A DNA stretch of 6,972 nt from Nocardioides sp. (lineage in GTDB: Bacteria; Actinomycetota; Actinomycetes; Propionibacteriales; Nocardioidaceae), in assembly GCA_029264225.1 (NCBI GenBank), contig JARICB010000307.1:1-6972 (forward strand). Reading direction: 5' to 3'. The notes under the pieces are model-generated. The model was not told the origin of the DNA and ran no database searches. It was given only the letters and a program-made list of their open reading frames with translations. Positions 1-6,538 of this stretch are shown in pieces. The first letter of the stretch is position 1; each line of letters begins with the position of its first letter. The position numbers and the translations under genes were made by a program.

Positions 1-15
1 GTCATCGTTTGGTTC

Positions 16-50
16 TCCTTCAGTTGTGCTTTCGCAGGTCTTCTGAAGGA
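16..50 (+). promoter_or_regulatory. Hairpin that may mask the transposase ribosome binding site
   Basis: TCCTTCAG (16-23) is the exact inverted complement of CTGAAGGA (43-50), giving an 8-bp stem with a 19-base loop. The right arm contains GAAGGA (45-50), the best Shine-Dalgarno sequence for the GTG start at 58. A transcript entering from outside the element would carry both arms and could hide the ribosome binding site. A transcript starting inside the loop would lack the left arm. This read-through protection is known in IS10 and IS50; applying it here is inference. Eight bp with a long loop is only moderately stable, so chance is possible. Confidence 0.4.
45..50 (+). promoter_or_regulatory. 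Ribosome binding site supporting the GTG start at 58
   Basis: GAAGGA lies 7 bases before the GTG at 58 and resembles the anti-Shine-Dalgarno complement. The later in-frame ATG codons at 136 and 187 have no comparable purine-rich site at the right distance, although GGGG occurs just before 187. This is the main reason to prefer the GTG start. Confidence 0.45.
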
Positions 51-57
51 TCACGCG

Positions 58-1248
58 GTGGCCGTCGCTGTGTCAGGACGCCACGCTCATAACGGGCCCG
101 TCGTACACCACGCCCGTGGACTCAACTGTGCCGGCATGGGGGTCAAGGCTGCTGCCAATGGCATCGGGCTTTCTGAGGCGTGGGGCATGAGTACGTTGCG
201 CAAGGCTGGTGGTGTGAATCCGATGCGTGGGGCGGGCCCGGTGGGCCGGTATCTGTCGTGGCATGAGCGTGAAGACATCGCAGCGCTGGATCATGGTGGT
301 CACGGTGTGCGTGAGATCGCTCGTCGGCTGGGTCGAAGTCCGGCAACGATCAGTCGTGAGCTCGAGCGTGGCGCGACCTCGCGGGGGTATCGGGCCTCGG
401 TCGCGCAGGTCAAGTCCGACGCTGCCCGGACGTGTCCTCGGGGTGCGAAGCTGGCCACCAACCTGCGCCTGCGCAAGGAAGTGCAGACACGGCTCAAACG
501 CCGAGAGAGTCCTGAACAGATCGCTGGCAGACTCAGGCGCGACTTCCCCGATGAACCGGAGATGTGGGTGTCGACCGAGACGATCTATCAGTCGCTCTAC
601 GTGCAGGCCCGTGGTGGTCTGAAGCGGGAGTTGACCGCGTATCTGCGCACGGGGCGCTCACTGCGCAAGCCCCGACGACGCGAAACAGAACGTCGCGGTC
701 GGATCCCCGGCATGGTCTTGATCAGCGAGCGTCCGCCCGAGGTTGAGGACCGGGCCGTTCCCGGGCACTGGGAAGGGGATCTAATCCTGGGCTCGACGGC
801 GTCGAAGTCTGCGGTGGGCACGCTGGTTGAGCGCACCACGGGGTTCGTGATGTTGCTGCACCTGCCCGGCACCCATGGTGCGCTCGCGGTCCAAGAGGCC
901 TTGGTGGCCAAAGTGGCGGACCTGCCCGAACAACTGAAACTGTCGCTGACGTGGGACCAGGGCCGCGAGATGGCCAACCACACCAAGATCACCGAAGCCA
1001 CCGGCCTGGAGATCTACTTCTGCGACCCGCACTCACCGTGGCAGCGAGGATCGAACGAGAACACCAACGGGCTGTTACGCCAGTATCTGCCCAAGGGCAG
1101 CGACCTAGGCTTCTACGGGCCCGGGATGCTCGACAACATCGCTGCTGAACTCAACTCCAGACCCCGTAAACGTCACGGGTACCAGACCCCAGCCGAAGTG
1201 CTCGACCAACTACTGTCAGAAGCCACAAACGCCCACGGTGTTGCGTGA
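58..1248 (+). CDS. IS30-family DDE transposase
   Basis: This transposase would cut and join the ends of its own insertion sequence. In the 396-residue version starting at GTG 58, residues 63-105 form a helix-turn-helix of the IS30 type (GRYLSWHEREDI, then LGRSPATISRELERG), which binds the terminal repeats. The catalytic core follows: D241 in HWEGDLILG, D300 in TWDQGREM and E334 in GSNENTNGLLRQYLPKG. The 33-residue gap between D300 and E334 is the hallmark DD(33)E spacing of IS30. Length fits the family (about 340-400). The start is uncertain: GTG 58 has the best ribosome binding site, but residues 1-26 match nothing I recognise. ATG 136 (before VKAAANGIGLSEA, which resembles the extra N-terminal helix-turn-helix of actinobacterial members) or ATG 187 could be the true start. 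The frame is also open back to base 1. No frameshift or internal stop is present. Confidence 0.9.
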   Translation: MAVAVSGRHAHNGPVVHHARGLNCAGMGVKAAANGIGLSEAWGMSTLRKAGGVNPMRGAGPVGRYLSWHEREDIAALDHGGHGVREIARRLGRSPATISRELERGATSRGYRASVAQVKSDAARTCPRGAKLATNLRLRKEVQTRLKRRESPEQIAGRLRRDFPDEPEMWVSTETIYQSLYVQARGGLKRELTAYLRTGRSLRKPRRRETERRGRIPGMVLISERPPEVEDRAVPGHWEGDLILGSTASKSAVGTLVERTTGFVMLLHLPGTHGALAVQEALVAKVADLPEQLKLSLTWDQGREMANHTKITEATGLEIYFCDPHSPWQRGSNENTNGLLRQYLPKGSDLGFYGPGMLDNIAAELNSRPRKRHGYQTPAEVLDQLLSEATNAHGVA

Positions 1249-1269
1249 CTACCTAGATTCCACCGAGGT

Positions 1270-1283
1270 TTTGACCTGTCAAA
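1270..1283. repeat. Short palindrome just after the IS end
   Basis: TTTGAC-CT-GTCAAA is a perfect 6-bp inverted repeat with a 2-base centre, 21 bases after the transposase stop. It could be an operator half-site pair, the insertion target of the IS (IS30-type elements often choose palindromic targets), or chance. It lacks a T-run and is too short for a convincing terminator. Confidence 0.3.
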
Positions 1284-1304
1284 CGTCACGGACTATCCGA
1301 ATTT

Positions 1305-1325
1305 GGTTGAGGGTTGAGAGTTGAG
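1305..1325 (+). repeat. Three 7-bp tandem repeats upstream of the glycosyltransferase
   Basis: GGTTGAG, GGTTGAG and AGTTGAG follow one another without gaps. The array ends 101 bases before the glycosyltransferase start. It may be a regulator binding array or a small slippage-prone repeat; nothing in the sequence decides. Confidence 0.4.
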
Positions 1326-1414
1326 GGGTTCGGAAGTTGGGTCGGGAAGGGGTGACTGGGCGGCCAGCGTAGGCCGGGGGTGGGCGAAGTGGCCGGGGAA
1401 ACACGAGCGCGACC

Positions 1415-1420
1415 TAGATT
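1415..1420 (+). promoter_or_regulatory. Possible -10 element for a leaderless glycosyltransferase mRNA
   Basis: TAGATT fits the actinobacterial -10 pattern TANNNT and ends 6 bases before the ATG at 1427, so transcription would begin at or next to the start codon. No Shine-Dalgarno sequence precedes that ATG, which agrees with a leaderless message, a common arrangement in Actinobacteria. There is no good -35 hexamer (the bases at 1392-1397 are GCCGGG), so the call is tentative. Confidence 0.35.
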
Positions 1421-1426
1421 GGCCAC

Positions 1427-2671
1427 ATGAGCGTGAGTACTTGTCTCTTCGCCTGGGGCTCACGTGGCGACGTGCAACCGTTCGTGGCCCTCGGGCAGGG
1501 GATGCAGACCGCCGGTATGAGGGTCGCGGTCGCCGCCGCGGATGACTTCGAACCGCTGGTCACCGCAGCCGGTCTCGACTTCGAGCCCCTCGGCTTCACG
1601 ATGAGCGAGTTGATGGCCGATCCGGTCGTACGTCGCTGGCTCACCGGCAGCAGCCACTCGGTGCGCGCGGAGATGCGGCACATGCGTGATGTGGTCAGTG
1701 CCTTCCACCGTCCGGCGGTGGCGGCGCTGGTGCGGTTGGCGGGACGCTATGACGGGTTCGTCAGCGGCATCCTGACCGCCGATGCGCTCGCGTCGGTGAC
1801 CTACGAGCTCGGCAAGCATCACGCCATCGCCCTGCTTGCTCCCGGACTCCCGACCCGCGTTGCGCAGGCGCAGATGTTCCCCGTCACGACTCGCGACAGC
1901 CGGCTCAATCACGCCGTCGCAACCCTGGGCAGCTACGGCACCCTGCGGACGGGGGCTGACATCCGGCACGGCGTGGAGCACGAGCTGGGGTTGCCCCGGC
2001 GGCGACTGCGTGCACAGCTCAGGCTGCTTTCGACGACCCCGACGCTGCTCGGCGCCAGCCCTCACGTCGTGCCACGGCCCGACGACTGGGCCGATGAGGT
2101 GGCGGTGACCGGCTACTGGACGATGCCGACACCCGAGCACTGGCAGCCCTCGACCGAGCTGGACGAATTCGTGGCGACGCGGCCAGTGCACATCGGGCTC
2201 GGGAGCATGCCGGTGGTCGACTCCCGCGGCTTCGGCGTGCTGCTCGAGGAGGCACTCGCACGGCTGGGGCTGCGCGCCACGGTGCAGGGGAACTGGGACG
2301 GATCGTCGCCACGCGGCGAACGCTTCCTGGCGGTGGGCGACGTCCCGCATGCCTGGTTGTTTCCGCGGGTGCGGGCAGTCGTACACCACGGCGGAGCCGG
2401 GACGAGCGCCGCGGCGTTCCAGGCAGGGGTGCCCCAGTTGGCGGTGCCACACATGGGCGACCAGCCCTATTGGGGACGCCGTATCGCTGCGCTCGGGTGC
2501 GGCCCCTCTCCACTCAAGGTGCACGAGCTCACGGTCGACTCACTAACTGACCGGCTGGCCCGTCTCGTGGCCGGCGACCACGACCAGCAGGCCGACGAGC
2601 TGGGTGCGCTGGTGCGCGCCGAGGACGGAGTGGGCCACGCGGTGGCCCGGTTGCAGCGCTGGTGGGGCTAG
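1427..2671 (+). CDS. GT1-type glycosyltransferase (sterol/macrolide glycosyltransferase superfamily)
   Basis: The protein (414 residues, normal for the family) should transfer a sugar from a nucleotide-sugar donor to a small hydrophobic acceptor in the cytosol. It has the two-domain GT-B layout. The N-terminal acceptor domain opens with GSRGDVQPF (residues 11-19), the signature of the bacterial and fungal sterol-glucosyltransferase and vancomycin GtfB-like group. The linker carries VTGYW (227-231). The C-terminal donor domain has IGLGSM (256-261), VVHHGGAGTSAAA (318-330), which contacts the donor diphosphate, and GDQPYWGRR (344-352), whose Asp-Gln pair is expected to hold the sugar. There is no signal peptide or membrane segment. 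ATG 1427 is chosen because GSRGDVQPF starts 10 residues later, as in relatives; no ribosome binding site precedes it. The gene stands alone between an IS element and a convergent operon, so context does not reveal the acceptor. Candidates are a glycolipid, sterol-like or polyketide substrate, or an inactivated macrolide. Confidence 0.85.
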   Translation: MSVSTCLFAWGSRGDVQPFVALGQGMQTAGMRVAVAAADDFEPLVTAAGLDFEPLGFTMSELMADPVVRRWLTGSSHSVRAEMRHMRDVVSAFHRPAVAALVRLAGRYDGFVSGILTADALASVTYELGKHHAIALLAPGLPTRVAQAQMFPVTTRDSRLNHAVATLGSYGTLRTGADIRHGVEHELGLPRRRLRAQLRLLSTTPTLLGASPHVVPRPDDWADEVAVTGYWTMPTPEHWQPSTELDEFVATRPVHIGLGSMPVVDSRGFGVLLEEALARLGLRATVQGNWDGSSPRGERFLAVGDVPHAWLFPRVRAVVHHGGAGTSAAAFQAGVPQLAVPHMGDQPYWGRRIAALGCGPSPLKVHELTVDSLTDRLARLVAGDHDQQADELGALVRAEDGVGHAVARLQRWWG

Positions 2672-2685
2672 CCCACCAGCGCTGC
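2653..2685. terminator. Strong hairpin between convergent genes, probable bidirectional terminator
   Basis: GCAGCGCTGGTGGG (2653-2666) and CCCACCAGCGCTGC (2672-2685) are exact inverted complements. They give a perfect 14-bp, GC-rich stem with the 5-base loop GCTAG. The loop contains the TAG stop of the glycosyltransferase (2669-2671), and the left arm encodes its last residues. It lies 26 bases beyond the stop of the betT gene coming from the other side, so it could end both transcripts. No U-tract follows on either strand, as is common for actinobacterial hairpin terminators. A weaker alternative pairing joins GCTGCC (2681-2686) with GGCAGC (2705-2710). Confidence 0.75.
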
Positions 2686-2711
2686 CACGCACAGATTGCT
2701 TAGCGGCAGCC

Positions 2712-4787
2712 TCAGTTGCCGGCGAGGTCGCTGAGCCGCAGGAACTCCAGGTGTCGCTCGTACTGATCCAGCACATCATCGATGATCTGGCTCTGGGTGT
2801 AGTCCATGACGTCGTAGTCCTGCCCGCCTCGACTGAGGTAGACCTCGAGGCGGGAGTAGTAGTCGTCGGCGCGCGGCATCAGGCTGCCGCTGTAGACCGG
2901 GATGGGCAGGTCGTGGCGCACTACCCGGTAGACGAACGGCTCGACTTCGCCGATGAGAGCGACCAGGCTGACACCGGTAGCGGCATCCTCGTCTCCCTCG
3001 GCCTCTTCCACGGAGGAGAGCACGCTTGCCTCGACGCCGGTCGCGGTGAGCTCGCGGCTCACCTCGTTCAGCGCTGGCCGCACGACCCGCTCCAGGAAGT
3101 CATCGGCCTTGGCCGGCGACGGGAAGCTCATCACCCGCCGTAGGCGAGCACGCCAGTGCTTGCCGGTGCCGCCTGGCTCCACGCTGCGCCCGGACATGGC
3201 ACCCGGCATCGCACCTCGGTGGGAATCCACCATGGTGGCCTCCACCTGGAGGGCTCGATAGAGCCCGATCATGACCAGGATCATCACGAAAGCGAACGGC
3301 AGTCCCATGATGATGGTGGCGTACTGCAACGCCACGACGCCGTTGACCAGGAGCAATGAGATGGTCAGCGCACCGGTCGCGGCGGCCCAGAAGATCCGCA
3401 GTCGACGACTGGCGTCCTGGTGGGCGTTGGTCATCTTCGACGACAGGTTGGCCATCACCAGTGCCCCGGAGTCGGCCGAGGTGACGTAGAACAGCAGCCC
3501 GACGAAGGTGGCGATGGAGGCGATGAAGGGGAACGCCGGGTATTCGGCCAGGAAGGTGTAGAAGCCCTGCTCGGGGGTGTTCATCGCCAGGTCGCCGAAC
3601 TTGGTGTTGCCCTGTCGCACCATGTCGATCGAGGAGTTACCGAAGATCGAGACCCACATCAAGATGTAGAGGAACGGAATGATCAGGGTGCCGCCGACGA
3701 ACTGACGGATGGTGCGCCCGCGCGAGATACGCGCCAGGAACAGCCCGACGAAGGCCGCCCAGGCGACCCACCAGGCCCAGAAGAACAGCGTCCACAGACC
3801 CATCCAGTCGCCGGTGTCCTCGAAGGCGAAGGTCTGGAGCGTCATCTCCGGGAACAGCCGGATGAAGTCGCCCACGTTGAGCACCAGGGCGTTCAGCAGG
3901 AACGCCGTCTTGCCGGTCACCAGGATCCAGGCAGCCAGGAAGATGGCCAAGATGACGTTGAGCTGCGACAAGCGCTTGATGCCCTTGTCGACGCCCGAGA
4001 CCGCCGAGATGGCGGCCGCAGTCACACCCACCACGATGATGCCGATCTGCACGGCCGTGTTCTGGGGCAGGCCGAAGAGCACGTTCATGCCGAAGTTGAG
4101 CTGTACGACGCCGATGCCGAGGGTGGTGGCGACACCGAAGATGGTGCCGAGCACCGCGGCGGTGTCGACAGCGTCACCGGCGGCGCCGTTGATCCGGTTG
4201 CCGATCAGCGGGTAGAGCGCCGAGCGGACTGCCAACGGCAGGTTCATCCGGTAGGCGAAGAAGGCCAGGGCGATGCCCATCAGCGCGTACATTCCCCAGC
4301 CGGTGATGCCGTAGTGGAACAACGTCCACACGGTGGCTTCGCGGGCGGCGTCCACCGTCTGGGCCTCGCCGGAGGGCGGGGCCAGGTATTGGGTGACGGG
4401 TTCTGCGACGGCGAAGAACATCAGGTCGGTGCCGATACCGGCGGCGAACAACATGGCCGCCCAGGAGAACGTGCCGAACTCCGGTCGCGAGTGCTCCGGA
4501 CCCAGGCGGGTGGCGCCGTGCCGGGAGAAGGCCAGGTAGATCACGAACACCAGGATCGTGGTGGCCAACAAGACGTAGTACCAGCCGAACCAGTCAGTGG
4601 CCCAGGCCACGAGGGTGCCAAGAGTGGCTTCGGCATTGTCCGGGGTGATGACGCACCACAGCGTGACGGCGACGGTGATGGCCGCCACCGCGCCGACGAC
4701 CACCTTGTTCACAGCAGGTGCGGGCAGGGCCGAATCATCGGCAGGTACGTCGGGGCCCTGGGCCCGGTCGGTCGTCGGGGTACTCAT
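2712..4787 (-). CDS. betT: BCCT-family choline transporter with a long C-terminal cytosolic domain
   Basis: This membrane carrier should import choline, driven by an ion gradient, to feed glycine betaine synthesis. At 691 residues it is close to E. coli BetT (677). Residues 1-25 are a polar N-terminus; about twelve hydrophobic segments run from 27 to 511. BCCT landmarks are visible: [16 protein letters not shown] (115-130), the aromatic segment [16 protein letters not shown] (335-350) followed by [11 protein letters not shown] (351-361), and TSADSGA (436-442). Residues about 512-691 form a soluble tail ending in GGQDYDVM (654-661) and [10 protein letters not shown] (674-683), a domain characteristic of the BetT branch and linked in E. 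coli to osmotic control of uptake. An acidic stretch lies at 593-601. The ATG overlaps the betA stop (ATGA); GGAAG lies 6 bases upstream as a ribosome binding site. Other BCCT substrates (betaine, carnitine) are possible, but the neighbours favour choline. Confidence 0.9.
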   Translation of the reverse strand: MSTPTTDRAQGPDVPADDSALPAPAVNKVVVGAVAAITVAVTLWCVITPDNAEATLGTLVAWATDWFGWYYVLLATTILVFVIYLAFSRHGATRLGPEHSRPEFGTFSWAAMLFAAGIGTDLMFFAVAEPVTQYLAPPSGEAQTVDAAREATVWTLFHYGITGWGMYALMGIALAFFAYRMNLPLAVRSALYPLIGNRINGAAGDAVDTAAVLGTIFGVATTLGIGVVQLNFGMNVLFGLPQNTAVQIGIIVVGVTAAAISAVSGVDKGIKRLSQLNVILAIFLAAWILVTGKTAFLLNALVLNVGDFIRLFPEMTLQTFAFEDTGDWMGLWTLFFWAWWVAWAAFVGLFLARISRGRTIRQFVGGTLIIPFLYILMWVSIFGNSSIDMVRQGNTKFGDLAMNTPEQGFYTFLAEYPAFPFIASIATFVGLLFYVTSADSGALVMANLSSKMTNAHQDASRRLRIFWAAATGALTISLLLVNGVVALQYATIIMGLPFAFVMILVMIGLYRALQVEATMVDSHRGAMPGAMSGRSVEPGGTGKHWRARLRRVMSFPSPAKADDFLERVVRPALNEVSRELTATGVEASVLSSVEEAEGDEDAATGVSLVALIGEVEPFVYRVVRHDLPIPVYSGSLMPRADDYYSRLEVYLSRGGQDYDVMDYTQSQIIDDVLDQYERHLEFLRLSDLAGN
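4784..4787 (-). other. betA-betT ATGA overlap
   Basis: The TGA stop of betA and the ATG start of betT share bases in the motif ATGA on the minus strand. This is the usual sign of translational coupling within one mRNA, so transporter output should follow that of the dehydrogenase. Confidence 0.85.
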
Positions 4788-6538
4788 ACTCGGCTTCCGT
4801 TGTTGTTGGGTTTGGCCACCGTGCCGGGCGCCGCGTCGTTGCGTGGGTCACCCTCGGGCCACAGCGGCATCCCCTCGCCGTGGCGGAAGTAGGGGACCTC
4901 CAGGCTAGGGAGGGGCGTGTTGCCGAGGATCAGGTCGGCGGCCTTCTCGGCCACCATCATCACCGGGGCGTAGATGTTGCCGTTGGTGACGAAGGGGAAG
5001 ACCGAGGCGTCAACGACTCGAAGTCCCTCCATGCCGTGCACCCGCATCGTCTGCGGATCCACGACGCTCATCTCGTCGGTGCCCATCTTGGCGGTGCACG
5101 AGGGGTGCAGTGCCGTCTCGGCGTCTGCGGCCACCCAGTCCAGGATCTCCTGGTCGGTCTGCACGCTGGGTCCGGATGAGATCTCCCCGCCGCTGAAGGC
5201 GGAGAACGCCGGCTGCTCGAGGATGTCTCGGGCCGCACGGACCATCTCGATCCACTCGCGCCGGTCGGTCTCGGTGGAGAGGTAGTTGAACCGCAGGGCG
5301 GGATGCTTGCGGGGGTCGGTGCTGGTGATCTTGACGCTGCCACGGACGTCGGAGTACATCGGGCCGATGTGCACCTGGTAGCCGTGGCCGTCGCTGCCCG
5401 GAGCGTCGGCCGGCTTGGAGCCGTCGTAGCGGATCGCGATCGGCAGGAAGTGGAACATCTGGTTCGGGTAGGTGACCTTGTCGTTGCTGCGGATGAACCC
5501 GCCGGCCTCGAAGTGGTTGGACGCACCGACGCCGCGGCGCAGGAACATCCACTCGGCCCCGATCCGGGCCTTGTGTCGGTGCTTGAGCCAGGGAGCGATG
5601 GAGACCGGCTGCCGCGAGGCGTGCTGGATGTAGACCTCCAGGTGGTCCTGGAGGTTCTCCCCCACACCTGGCAGGTCGTGCACGACGTCGATACCGAGCG
5701 CGCGCAGTTCCTCGGCGTTGCCGATGCCGGAGAGTTGCAACAGTTGGGGGGTGTTGATGGCTCCGCCACACAAGATCACTTCGCGGGCCTCGACCGAGCG
5801 GCGTACCTTGCCGGCACGCAGGTAGTCGACGCCGGTGACGCGCTTGCCCTCGGTGCGCAGGCCGGTGACCAATGCGAGGGTGTGGACGGTGAGGTTCTTG
5901 CGCTTCATCACCGGGTGCAGGTAGGCGCGACTGGCACTGAGTCGGCGGCCGCGGTGCACGTTGCGGTCGAACTTCGCAAAGCCTTCCTGGCGGTAGCCGT
6001 TCACGTCGTCGGTGAGCGGGTGGCCGGCCTGCTGCACGGCCTCGAAGAAGGCGCCGAACAGCGGGGAGGTCGCCGGGCCGCGTTCGAGTACGAGTGGACC
6101 GGAGCCGCCGCGCCAGGCGTCGGGGCCGGCCAGGCAGGTCTCCATCCGCTTGAAGTAGGGCAGACAGTGCGCGTAGTCCCACTGCTCCATGCCGGGCTCG
6201 GCGGCCCAGCGCTGGAAGTCCATGGGGTTGCCGCGCTGGAAGATCATTCCGTTGATGGACGACGAACCCCCCAGCACCTTGCCGCGGGCGTGGAAGACGC
6301 GTCGGCCGCCCATGTGCGGCTCCGGCTCGGACTGGTAGCGCCAGTCGTAGAGCGGGTTGCCGATCGGGTAGGGAAGTGCGGCCGGCATGTTGATGAAGGG
6401 GTCGATCTTGAGGTCGCTGCGCCCGGCCTCGAGCACGAGGACACTGGTCTCGGGGTCGGCGCTCAGCCGGTTGGCGAGCGCCGACCCGGCGGAACCGCCC
6501 CCGACGATGACGTAGTCGTAGACCTTCGGGGTGCTCAT
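4784..6538 (-). CDS. betA: Choline dehydrogenase, FAD-dependent GMC oxidoreductase
   Basis: This enzyme oxidises choline to betaine aldehyde (and can often oxidise the aldehyde further), passing electrons to the respiratory chain. The 584-residue protein begins with the FAD-binding Rossmann motif: [13 protein letters not shown] (10-22) with E37 at the end of the second strand. GMC signature 1 is at [13 protein letters not shown] (86-98), and signature 2 lies around [16 protein letters not shown]. The active site carries H478 in [10 protein letters not shown] and N521 in [11 protein letters not shown], matching the His/Asn pair of choline oxidising GMC enzymes. A tail of about 45 residues (ending NNNGSRV) extends past the usual core; E. 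coli BetA has 556 residues. I chose ATG 6538 because FAD motifs start at residue 10 and GGAGGA (6544-6549) sits 5 bases upstream. The frame runs open to an ATG at 6778, but that Arg/Pro-rich extension overlaps betB and is a high-GC artefact. A related alcohol dehydrogenase of the GMC family is the alternative. Confidence 0.9.
   Translation of the reverse strand: MSTPKVYDYVIVGGGSAGSALANRLSADPETSVLVLEAGRSDLKIDPFINMPAALPYPIGNPLYDWRYQSEPEPHMGGRRVFHARGKVLGGSSSINGMIFQRGNPMDFQRWAAEPGMEQWDYAHCLPYFKRMETCLAGPDAWRGGSGPLVLERGPATSPLFGAFFEAVQQAGHPLTDDVNGYRQEGFAKFDRNVHRGRRLSASRAYLHPVMKRKNLTVHTLALVTGLRTEGKRVTGVDYLRAGKVRRSVEAREVILCGGAINTPQLLQLSGIGNAEELRALGIDVVHDLPGVGENLQDHLEVYIQHASRQPVSIAPWLKHRHKARIGAEWMFLRRGVGASNHFEAGGFIRSNDKVTYPNQMFHFLPIAIRYDGSKPADAPGSDGHGYQVHIGPMYSDVRGSVKITSTDPRKHPALRFNYLSTETDRREWIEMVRAARDILEQPAFSAFSGGEISSGPSVQTDQEILDWVAADAETALHPSCTAKMGTDEMSVVDPQTMRVHGMEGLRVVDASVFPFVTNGNIYAPVMMVAEKAADLILGNTPLPSLEVPYFRHGEGMPLWPEGDPRNDAAPGTVAKPNNNGSRV
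6535..6538 (-). other. betB-betA ATGA overlap
   Basis: The TGA stop of the aldehyde dehydrogenase and the ATG of betA overlap as ATGA on the minus strand. A strong GGAGGA (6544-6549) lies just upstream within the betB coding region, so betA can be both coupled and initiated on its own. Confidence 0.85.

Larger units (their letters stand above)
1..1264 (+). mobile_element. IS30-family insertion sequence, left boundary not seen
   Basis: One intact IS30-type transposase fills most of this stretch, so it is an insertion sequence of that family. The right boundary is a guess: the 26 bases just before and after the transposase stop (about 1239-1264, TTGCGTGACTACCTAGATTC followed by CACC) look like the terminal inverted repeat position expected in IS30 elements, which sits close to the stop codon. 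I could not find the matching inverted copy in the first 60 bases, so the left end is either outside the window or diverged. No target-site duplication can be tested. The element may be complete and active because the transposase has all its catalytic residues, but this is inference. Confidence 0.55.

Noticed and set aside
1389..1426. GTGGCC (1389-1394) and GGCCAC (1421-1426) as an operator flanking the possible promoter
   Set aside because: Only 6 bp per arm separated by 26 bases in GC-rich DNA; expected by chance.
1321..1545. Small 74-residue open frame before and across the glycosyltransferase start
   Set aside because: TTG start, no ribosome binding site, overlaps the real gene out of frame, and has a Gly/Arg-rich sequence with no motif.
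1460..2524. 354-residue open frame on the minus strand opposite the glycosyltransferase
   Set aside because: No domain; rich in His, Arg, Pro and Gly; explained by third-position GC bias of the real gene.
3420..4892. 490-residue open frame on the plus strand opposite betT
   Set aside because: It is antisense to a clear membrane transporter in GC-rich DNA; its product is rich in Gly, Asp, His, Gln and Arg without any recognisable domain, as expected from a codon shadow.
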